Positions 32,965 through 41,033 of a stretch of DNA of 64,000 nt are shown in pieces. Position numbers and translations under genes: made by a program. The stretch is from assembly GCA_010093605.1 (NCBI GenBank), contig MU004187.1, positions 1,042,764 through 1,106,763 of the forward strand, in the 5' to 3' direction. Origin of the DNA: Lophium mytilinum (Eukaryota; Ascomycota; Dothideomycetes; Mytilinidiales; Mytilinidiaceae). How positions within the stretch are numbered: position 1 is the stretch's first letter; each line of letters opens with the position of its first letter. The notes under the pieces were generated by a model, which was not told where the DNA came from, ran no database searches, and was given only the letters and a program-made list of their open reading frames with translations.

Positions 32965-33252
32965 TGCGTTGTTGCTTGAATGAACTGGCTCTTAAAATGT
33001 TTGGGCGAAATAACTATGCATCCGCCTTCGCAATAACAGGCGCGAGATCTCGAAATATACGGGGTCGTGTTCTTTGTGGAAGCCTTGGGGTGGAGTGTTG
33101 TGAGGACAGGTGGACCCTTCGTCCAGAGTTCAACCTTGAAGTCCAATCACTCCCCCTTCGCGCACCCCCGGCCAGGCCGCTCCACGATCTCGCCGCAAAA
33201 AGTTCCACAGCGCTCCTGCAGATCCTCACAACTCCACCACGAAACGCGCACC
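32965..33252. promoter_or_regulatory. Shared divergent promoter of BOS1 and BET1
   Basis: 288 bases separate the two start codons, so the two SNARE genes probably share promoter elements. The segment has AAATATACGG at about 33053 and a CCCCCTTCGCGCACCCC block near 33150-33175; no consensus TATA box is clear. Confidence 0.5.
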
Positions 33253-33956
33253 ATGGCCTCAAGGCAAGCCCACCTCCCCAAGTCTCCCCATAAAGCTACG
33301 GATCTCACTAACCCAACCCAACCCGCAGGTTCAGTTCCACAACCCAGCACCGGGACGCCCGCAGCGCCCTCTTCAGCACCTACGACCGCAGCACCTCGCC
33401 CTCAAAGTCCAAATCAAAGTCCCCCGCCGGGCGGCCCACCAGCGGCTATGGCTACGGCTTCCCTCCCCCCGCCGCATCAAACGGCAGTCCCGCCTTCTCC
33501 GCCTACCCCGGGGGCGGCGGCGGGAGTCCCAACCTGAGCCCCGGCATGGTCAACTACCGCCCCGCGACGCCGAATTCGCGCGGCCAGTACTCAGACGCCG
33601 TGCTGAGCGAGCTGGAGAGCCAGAACGAGGACCAGCTGGCGGGGATGAGCGCGAAGGTGCGGATGTTGAAAGATGTAGGAATCACCCTTTGCCACTACAC
33701 TACACCACAAAGCGCTCTTGGATCTTGGGCTAACGAGAGGGGGGACTAGATTACGGTGGCGATTGGAGACGAGATCCGCGACTCGACGGCCCTGGCGGAG
33801 AAGATGAATGATTCGTTTGATAATACGCGCGTGCGGTTGCGGGGCACGATGAATCGCATGCTGCGGATGGCGGAGAAGACGGGGGTGGGGTGGAAGGTGT
33901 GGCTGGGCTTCTTTGCGGCGGTTATCTTCTTGTTTTGGTATGTGTGGTTGTTCTAG
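33253..33956 (+). CDS. BET1: ER-Golgi Qc-SNARE Bet1
   Basis: Exons 33253-33263, 33329-33674 and 33750-33956 give 187 residues. The 11-nt first exon (MASR) is joined through a GC-AG intron (donor GCAAGC at 33264, branch CACTAAC, acceptor CGCAG); a GT donor at 33282 would also keep frame but adds six residues to the N-terminus. A Ser/Gly/Pro-rich lead (RSALFSTYDRSTSPSKSKS) precedes the SNARE helix (LSELESQNEDQLAGMSAKV, KDITVAIGDEIRDSTALAEK), and a tail anchor ends FFAAVIFLFWYVWLF. By ungapped comparison with animal Bet1 the zero-layer position is Ser (in RDST) rather than Gln. Bet1 works with Bos1, Sed5 and Sec22 in fusion of ER vesicles with the Golgi. Confidence 0.92.
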
Positions 33957-34181
33957 TCGAGCGATGGGGCGCCCCCTGAGTTGGGCTCTGGGGTGAGTGG
34001 GCGTTGGATCGCATGTACACGTCTGCTGGTTGGCGCTGTGGGACGGCGTTGTATTATATGGGGCATTGAGTGAGCAAGGCGTTCAGGCGTTGGACATGAG
34101 CATCATATCTGCTCTAGTAATTATCATGCTGCATTACAATCCTTCGCTATGCTTTGTAAACTCCATATCCCGTCCCGCTCG

Positions 34182-35057
34182 CTACGAAAAGCGCAGCTTT
34201 GGCATTATGAACACAATCGCAAATGCGATGAACCACAGGCCGAAGATCATGCCGTAGAGCTTCATCCGGTCCCACCATCCCTTTCCTTCTGTCATCCTTC
34301 GTAATGTGCCCATTCGCTGTCCTGCTGCCTCCATGCCCATGGCGTTCTTGTCTAAGCCTGTCACTGCCCGGTCCAGTATCGACTTCTCCGATTCCAATGC
34401 GCCGGCGAACTGTAAGGACTGATTTTTGAGCGCTTTGGCCATGTCGAGAAGGGACGTCGTAAGCGTTTCCTGTTCGTTGCGGTTGTGCGAGAGAAGTGTT
34501 TCTGTCTGCGGCTTGGAACTGGCAGATTGCGTATTGGACCCGAACAAAGCACCACTTGTGGTCGCACTCGCTGGCGGCTGTGATTTCCGTGACCGAAGTG
34601 TCGACGATAGATTTGCAGCAGCTTCTTGCAGGGCCGGATTCTCCTCTTTGTTCACATGGTCTATGGAACTCGACGTGTCCTTGACCGCGGGCGCGTACGA
34701 AGGGAAAATGTCTTCGTCGTCCTCGGACTCTGAAGCGGATCCTCCATCAGAGCTGTCGTCGATTTGATTGAGCTCGTACAGCCGTTTGTTTAGTTGCTTT
34801 ATGAGTGCCCGTTTGGTTTGTAGGTCCGCCTGGAGTGCTTGTTTTCGCGACAGGATTTTGATGCCAGAGCTGTCATGCTCTAGCTTCAGGAGGAGGGACC
34901 GAGCGTATTCGAGGTTTGCGCCAACCTTTGCGCGGTCGTAGCTGGATGTTCGTAGGTTCGTGTCGGAGTCTGGCGAGAAGAGGGTTTGCTCAAGGTGTGT
35001 GAGGAGGCGTTGTAGACTGATGGCGGTGGTATCTGTGGGGACGGCTATGGAAGCCAT
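34182..35057 (-). CDS. USE1: ER SNARE Use1 (Qc type)
   Basis: 291 residues in one exon. N-terminal helices (LQRLLTHLEQTLF, LEYARSLLLKLEHDSSG), a Ser/Asp-rich linker, then a SNARE-like helix beginning LLSHNRNEQETLTTSLLDMA and a tail anchor (YGMIFGLWFIAFAIVFIMPK) match the Use1 family. Use1 acts with Ufe1, Sec20 and Sec22 in Golgi-to-ER retrograde fusion, together with the Dsl1 tether. It faces BET1 tail to tail with 225 bases between stop codons. The zero layer of Use1 proteins is atypical in yeast; I could not assign the residue here with certainty. Confidence 0.87.
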   Translation of the reverse strand: MASIAVPTDTTAISLQRLLTHLEQTLFSPDSDTNLRTSSYDRAKVGANLEYARSLLLKLEHDSSGIKILSRKQALQADLQTKRALIKQLNKRLYELNQIDDSSDGGSASESEDDEDIFPSYAPAVKDTSSSIDHVNKEENPALQEAAANLSSTLRSRKSQPPASATTSGALFGSNTQSASSKPQTETLLSHNRNEQETLTTSLLDMAKALKNQSLQFAGALESEKSILDRAVTGLDKNAMGMEAAGQRMGTLRRMTEGKGWWDRMKLYGMIFGLWFIAFAIVFIMPKLRFS

Positions 35058-35659
35058 GCTGAAGTTTTCGAATTGAGGAGGGTTTCAAGTAGTTGTCGAG
35101 GTGGAGTCGTGAATGAGGCTGATGATGTAAGGGACAGCTTGCAGATCGATCTTGGAATACCAAAACGCCCCCACCATACCGCGTAAAGCCCCATAAAAGT
35201 CCCTTAAATATAAAGTGGCACTCTACGAAGCTATAAGAACTAACTCCGAAATACTCTCGAGGCTTGAGGAGGCTTGCCTAGCACTACTCGAGGTCTTTTA
35301 GTACGTTTCAGAGCAAAAGCTTCAGAAGCCTGATAGCTTTCCGGCCACCTCATACAGCATAACAATATCCCCGCATAAAACCCTACATAAACACCAATGC
35401 ACGACACCGTCACCACTCTGCGCGTCGTGCGCGTCAGCAGAATAAGTAGTACAACACTGCTATGCTATCCCCTCGTTCAGAGCTGCAACCACAACACAAT
35501 CACTATTTCCTTCTTCATTCTCAAGAAGGCCGTCGTCATCTACCTTCTCGCCACTGATGATGTAACTTTCACTATTTGGCACTCCAACTCCACGCCGAGG
35601 CGCCTTATACCTCAACTTCTCCACGCAACCGCTCATGCTTCCATCTCCCCACCACCTCA
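35058..35659. other. Intergenic region between USE1 and the metallo-beta-lactamase-like gene
   Basis: 602 bases; AT-richer around 35200-35230 and pyrimidine-rich before the next start. No gene recognised. Confidence 0.4.
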
Positions 35660-36832
35660 ATGGAGTCCTCCGCCGATGAACTTATCTCCACCGAGCTCCA
35701 CCGCCTCACACGCGACGCAATAGTTCGCGCACTTGCCACGCGCCGTCCCATCCTCCACCACCTCAACGCCGACACAACATGGCTCCTCCAGATCCCACGC
35801 CCCGCGTCCGCCGTCAAGCACAGCAAGCGCATCTTCTACAACATCCTCATCGACCCCTGGTTCACGGGCGGCCAATCCGACGTCGCCTCCTGGTTCTCCC
35901 AACAATACCACGCCACGCCTAGCGCCGTGAGCGACATCGACGAGGTCGACCAGCTCGCGCGGGAGATCGAAGCCCTCGCCGGCGCCAGCTTCCTCTACCG
36001 CAAAACCTACAAAAAGCCGCGCGACGACGAAGAGGAGCAATACCACGAAGAAGACCGCCACAAGTACATCGACGCCATCGCGATTAGCCACGAGTTCACC
36101 GACCACTGCCACACCCCGACCCTCGAAACCGTGCACCGCGACGTCCCCGTCTTTGTGACCGAGAAGGCCGCGAAGATCGTGAATGCGATGCACCACTTCC
36201 GCGACGTTCACGTCGTCCCGACTTTCTCGAAGTATAGGTGCGACTGGCGCGCGAACTCGCTGCCGCCGCTGCCGGAGTGGCTCAGCATCTCGCGGATTGT
36301 CGCTGACAACGACTTCTTAAGCTACCACTCTGCGCTGATGATCGCGTTCAACACCGCGCCCTTTGTGTACTCGTTCTCGTCGTCGACGTCGGTGAGCGAT
36401 GCGGCTGAGGTGGTGATATATACGCCGCATGGAGTCCCGGCCGCCGCGCTGGCACCGGTCGCGAGTGCGGATCCGCCACTTAGTACGCTCGCGTTCTTGC
36501 ATGGGCTGCATTCTATCTCGATTGGATCGAAGCAGCAGCTTAATCTGGGGGGGCATAATGGGCTGCAGGCACAGAAAGTGTTGAATGCGAAGTACTGGGT
36601 TGGGACGCATGACGAGGTCAAGACGGGGTTTGGGCTTATTAGCTGGTTCTTGAGACGGAAGGTCGTGTCGCTTGAAGAAGCTGTGGCGGAGGCAAGGAGA
36701 CGGGCGAGGGAGAAAGAGGTGGATGACGACGGACTGTCCGTGAGCGAGGACACTGATACCTCCTTTGGTGACGAGTGGGAGGATGTCAAGTTTGAGGACA
36801 TTGCCAATGGCGAGAGCCGTGTGTTGGAGTGA
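35660..36832 (+). CDS. Metallo-beta-lactamase-fold-like protein
   Basis: 390 residues, no intron. The start at 35660 (MESSADELISTEL) has better context than a Met 28 codons upstream. Features of the fold: ILIDPWFTGGQSD (residues 62-74), then AISHEFTDHCH (141-151), which corresponds to the HxHxDH metal motif but with Phe146 in place of the second His; further His residues (HHFRDVH, YHS, HGLHSISIG) may complete a site. The C-terminal tail is acidic (DDDGLSVSEDTDTSFGDEWE). Fungal relatives of this type are mostly uncharacterised. Hydrolase activity is doubtful given the altered motif. Confidence 0.65.
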   Translation: MESSADELISTELHRLTRDAIVRALATRRPILHHLNADTTWLLQIPRPASAVKHSKRIFYNILIDPWFTGGQSDVASWFSQQYHATPSAVSDIDEVDQLAREIEALAGASFLYRKTYKKPRDDEEEQYHEEDRHKYIDAIAISHEFTDHCHTPTLETVHRDVPVFVTEKAAKIVNAMHHFRDVHVVPTFSKYRCDWRANSLPPLPEWLSISRIVADNDFLSYHSALMIAFNTAPFVYSFSSSTSVSDAAEVVIYTPHGVPAAALAPVASADPPLSTLAFLHGLHSISIGSKQQLNLGGHNGLQAQKVLNAKYWVGTHDEVKTGFGLISWFLRRKVVSLEEAVAEARRRAREKEVDDDGLSVSEDTDTSFGDEWEDVKFEDIANGESRVLE

Positions 36833-37282
36833 TCATTCTGGTTTCGCGATTCAACTATTTCATTCGGCGTACTGGGGACTATCTGGGACTGCAGCATTTA
36901 TGAGTTAGCGGACGCTGGAACCCCTGGATGGAGCGTGTTTGCAGTTTTTCGGTTTACAGCGAGGGAGTTGGAGTATGGCTTCTCGTTTTCTAGCATCATA
37001 GCGCCATATGAGGTATTTCGATTTTACTAACTAAGCATATAGTTGCAGCAGGGGCAACGTGGCAAATCATATGGGTATTAAGTTCGATTCACCCCTGGTT
37101 CAATCCATTCAAATTCCTTCGTGTGAACTTCTGCGCTTGGGAGAAACTCTAGATCGAGGCTTAATGTGTGGCTGTGACTGAGGGTGATCAGTTCAGTGTC
37201 GTAGAGGTCGATACTCAACGCCGGGCCCTTTTCCATGTCCGTCGTGTGCTGTGTGTGATGGCCATCGAAAGAAAGATGGCGT
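36833..37282. other. Intergenic region between convergent genes
   Basis: 450 bases; nothing recognised. Confidence 0.4.
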
Positions 37283-38089
37283 TCATCCAACCTTCGTCTT
37301 CTTCCCCGCAGGAACATCCTCCTCCTTAACCGTCTCCTCGCGCACTCGCTTGAAGATACTCTTGCTCTTCATCTGCCCCAACCCCATCTTTCCCGGCTGC
37401 CCAAGCGTCTTCTTCATCGCAAAATTCAGCTTAACCGGTCCCGCCGGCATCTCCACCTTCGGCGCCTCCTCCTTGACCTCCCCCCTGGCCTCCGCCTCCT
37501 CCCTCGCCCTCGCCTCCCTCTCCTTCTTCTCTTCCGCCTCCATCCGCGCCCGCTCCAACATCCTCTTCATCATCCTCTCCTCATGCCTCTCCGTCTCCGC
37601 ATCCGCCAACTCCATTTCCCTCAACTGCTCCCTCCGCTTCACCGCCGCCGGACTCACATCCCGCCACGCCACCATCAACGCCCCCTTCTCATCCTCCGAC
37701 ACGTTACAAATCCCCTCCCGTCCCAAATATTTCGCAAACTCGGTCAAGCTCGGCCACTTCGTCGCGTTCATGTGCGTATGCTCCTTATTCCCAATATAGC
37801 TCTGGTAGAAGTGGTTGATATTGACAGCCTTTTCCCCGTGGGAGGTGCGGAGCAGTTGGATGAAGTCGTGCTGGAACTCGCGCGAGAACTGCTCGATGTA
37901 CTTTTTCGGGTCTTCGCCGACGACGTGCATTTGGCGGACGTGGGATTCGCTTTGTACGTGGCATTTGAAGCCGTTGGCGTCGCGGCATTGCTTTTCGCAG
38001 ACTTGGCAGTACCACCGGAGACGTTGCAAGCCTTTGGATTTCATTTTGTTCGCGAGGTGCTTCGTTGAGCCGACTTCGGCGCGGCCCAT
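37283..38089 (-). CDS. KIN17: Kin17-like DNA/RNA-binding zinc-finger protein
   Basis: 268 residues, one exon. It begins MGRAEVGSTKHLANKMKSKG, a conserved Kin17 start, and has a C2H2-type zinc finger with C28, C31, H44 and H50 (CQVCEKQC, HVQSESH). The winged-helix region FIQLLRTSHGEKAVNINHFY follows, with HMNATKWPSLTEFAKYLG. A long charged coiled coil (EERMMKRMLERARMEAEEKK) precedes LNFAMKK. Kin17 (Rts2 in yeast) is a nuclear protein linked to splicing, DNA replication and repair. It lacks the C-terminal KOW/SH3-like part of animal Kin17, as is usual in fungi. Confidence 0.9.
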   Translation of the reverse strand: MGRAEVGSTKHLANKMKSKGLQRLRWYCQVCEKQCRDANGFKCHVQSESHVRQMHVVGEDPKKYIEQFSREFQHDFIQLLRTSHGEKAVNINHFYQSYIGNKEHTHMNATKWPSLTEFAKYLGREGICNVSEDEKGALMVAWRDVSPAAVKRREQLREMELADAETERHEERMMKRMLERARMEAEEKKEREARAREEAEARGEVKEEAPKVEMPAGPVKLNFAMKKTLGQPGKMGLGQMKSKSIFKRVREETVKEEDVPAGKKTKVG

Positions 38090-38996
38090 GGTGGCGGTTG
38101 GGGTGGGGGTGAGGGTGAGGGGCGTGAGGGTGTTGGAGGGTTGGAAGGGTTTTGTGGAAGTTGCTGTAGTGGTGATGGTAGAGGACGGAGGTTCTGTGAG
38201 TCAAGAAGTCGGTGGGCTAGAAAGTATTCTATACAGGTGCCGTGAAGGTTGCGCGGATGTTGTTGGTATTGCAGAGAGTGAGTGAGGTTTAGGTGGCGGG
38301 CGTCGAGACATTGGTCATCCACCGGAGTATTAATTTATCCGATACCACGTGACTAATACTCTACTCTTCCAATATATATTTTTCTCCAAGCATCCTCATC
38401 AGTTCGGTCGAAAATAGGATTGACCTCTTCCATTACTGGAACTAGGCTTAAAAGTGCTAGAAGTAGAGTTTTAGTGTACGACTATCAGATCCCTACTCCC
38501 ACCTATCGCAGTTGCCTCAAGACATGACTTCCAATTGAAATGTCTTCTCTCAATAACTTTCAAGATCTTTCAAAAAGTATATCAACACATCCATTAAACA
38601 TAGTATATGACCTTACCTCTGCGTTATTCGGATTTGGCTCCCGAAGAACATACCGAGATGGCCCCATGGGATTCAGTTCTGCAAAGGCCTTCTTAGAATT
38701 AGGGCTCTTAATTCTGTCTTCCTAGGCAATACGGTAGCCAGCTGGACGGCAAGCTTTCTCAACCCATTCTCCGGCAAACCAATCGATGAAAACCCGTTCT
38801 TTTTCATTTCAGGCTTGTGGCTCTCAATATTGGCAGCCTCTCAGGGTTGACTTTTCTTTTCGTTTCGGAGGCTGAGGCTGAGCCCCGCCACGAGCCTATC
38901 TCGTCGTAATTTCAGCCTGACCCTAGCTCTCCATCTTCTTCATATATCAGCCGCACACTCTAAGACGAAAGTAGTTGCTGGTGATTCATAGCAAGA
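38090..38996. other. Intergenic region with a CACGTGAC site and a broken small frame
   Basis: 907 bases. CACGTGAC at 38346-38353. A possible relic gene is listed separately at 38540-38850. Otherwise nothing recognised. Confidence 0.4.
38540..38850 (+). pseudogene. Small frameshifted coding-like relic
   Basis: An ATG at 38540 opens 61 codons (MSSLNNFQDLSKSISTHPLN...) that stop at 38725; a +1 frame then continues as protein-like sequence (NTVASWTASFLNPFSGKP, FFFISGLWLSILAASQG) to a stop at 38850. Read across the shift it would be about a 100-residue protein with hydrophobic stretches. No family recognised; it may also be chance. Confidence 0.25.
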
Positions 38997-41002
38997 ATGA
39001 ATATACCTTGGAAACCAGTGCCTAAGATCACAGACAATACAGTTCACTTGGACGACCTTCAGATAGCATTCAAGCGTACCGTGAGAGTGCCTGACGATAG
39101 CAATAGCTCAGCCTTGCCACCCGGCCTGGGAAACTTTCCCCTCTTTGAAGTTAGAGAATATGCGAAATCCTTGCCTGCAAATATGGCTGCGAAAGGTGGA
39201 CTCTTTCTCCCGATGTATCGTATGTACTCTTATTCTACCACTTCCTGGGTTTACCAAGCGCTAACACAGTCTAGAACGCGAAGCAATGTGAATAAGGCTA
39301 CGCTTACAGCATCCGTATGCCGTAAAAATCTTCGTTGGAGGCGTGAATGCATTTTCCGGTGAGCCTACTTTGGAGACGCATCACACCATACGACAACGCC
39401 GCAATCGTGTTGCACAGGAAATTTCTATCCAGGACTATGTCGTGATACCCAACCAGGGCTGGCTGGATGGGATCTGTACCGAAGCAAACCGAGTGCGGCA
39501 ATTTGTCGCCATGCCTCTTGGAAGTGGCTACTCGGTTGAGGCTCAAGTCACCGGTCAAGAGCTCATCGGCGGCATCCAATTCGAGATCACCCCTGGCGTC
39601 ATGACTGCTATACCGACAGCGATAACCTTTCCAAACTTCGCACTCAGAGACTCCAACGAAGATGTTCCGGAGCGGAAGCGGTCTTGGGAGCCAAAGATCA
39701 GTCCAATGACCGGTGAACCATTCACAGTGCATGTTTCGCCTGAGGATACTGCAGACGAGCTAAAGCTACTAATACAGCGCCAAGAAGGAATACCCAAAGC
39801 GCACCAGAAGCTCATCTGTGCAGGTCAACGTTGCAAGGCATGCATGCTGCTTGTGGTGTGTGTGCAAAGTAGCTCATATCTCGTAGGGTCGCAAAAGCTA
39901 AAAAAGTACGAGATCCGAAATGTTTGTCTATCAGCGTGGGTCTATTTAAGACTCTCTCGCTAATAAACACAGAAATCTACGATATATTTGCTCCTGAACT
40001 TACGAGGCGGGATGCAAATATCTGTATTTACTCTGACTGGCAAGAGAATAACTCTGCAGGTAGATTCGAGTGATACCGTAGACAGTGTGAAGAGTAAGCT
40101 CCAAGCCATAGAAGGAATTCCACCAGATCAGCAAAGGCTTATATTCGATGGGAAACAATTGGAGAGTTCGTAGTCTATCGAGCTCGACTGATATTATGCT
40201 TTCTGACGAGTTGTAGATGACAGGACTTTGTCGGACTACTACATTGGCCCTGTACGTATTGCCTCGCTTGACCCCAAGCTTCAGCTGACTTGTGACTTAG
40301 GACTCCAAACTTCATCTTGTCCTTCGACTGAGAGGCGGCGGAGACAAAACATTCCCTTCACAAATGAGCATTGCAGCAGGCGGCAAAATCACCCAACCCG
40401 TTATCAAAGACCCCGGGATCTACTCCTGGCACCCGCAATACACAAAAGTCTTCAACGTCCAGATCCTCAATAGCGCAGGCTTCCAAAAAGTGACCGGTCT
40501 CCCCATGCCGGAATCGCCCATCAACCCCGCACTCTACAAACGATACGGATATCCGTACTTTGGCACGTACGAAGAACCACTGGCGGAGGTAGTTTCAGGT
40601 GACTTCTCACAGGTCAAGTGGGTTGGCCAAATCGATGGCGTTGCTGAATTATGGAGGGAGAGGGAGGATCGGAAAGACGCGTGGTTCTTTAATTTGAGTG
40701 GTCCTTCGTCTGATTTTCGGACTCTGGAGGATCTTGAAAGGCAGGTGAAACGTGAGATTGAATTGGAAGGTCGAGGAACATCCCATATGGGCGCGTTTCA
40801 ATTACATAGGGGAATCCAGGAAGCCGTCAGTTTGCGAGTTGTCTTATACTTCTATCCTTGTAATCCCCTGCTCAAGCCATGTAACCTACAGTTGAGTGTC
40901 ACTGGGAGAGAAACGGCAATGTTTGTTTCAATAGCTCTCGCCGTGGTCTCGCTTTCGAACAGAAAAATGAAATCAATCAAAGAACTTCAACAGGACAGTT
41001 AA
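38997..41002 (+). pseudogene. Double ubiquitin-like domain fusion gene with a premature stop
   Basis: Six exons: 38997-39219, 39275-39823, 39887-39921, 39973-40165, 40217-40251 and 40301-41002, for 579 codons. Codon 80 is TGA (39289-39291) between REAM and IRL, where relatives have Trp (TGG); no reasonable intron avoids it. Otherwise the gene is intact: an N-terminal domain (KIFVGGVNAFSGEP, QDYVVIPNQGWLDGI, RQFVAMPLGSGYSVEAQV), a first ubiquitin-like unit ending LLLNLRGG, a second starting [17 protein letters not shown] and ending LVLRLRGG, and a C-terminal domain (MSIAAGGKITQPVIKDPG). The head-to-tail RGG-M junction copies polyubiquitin. The first unit is shorter than normal at its loop before KLKKYEI. 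This fungal fusion family is of unknown function. Stop codons of the two genes on its right are 31 bases apart. Confidence 0.7.
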
Positions 41003-41033
41003 AAAAAAAGCATGAACGATCAAGACGCCCAAA

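Noticed and set aside
37078-37105. tRNA B-box-like GGTTCAATCC / AGTTCGATTC
   Set aside because: No matching A box or cloverleaf could be built around it.
39287-39310. A short intron that would remove the TGA in the ubiquitin fusion gene
   Set aside because: The only GT-AG pair spans about 22 nt, too short for splicing, and would delete conserved residues.
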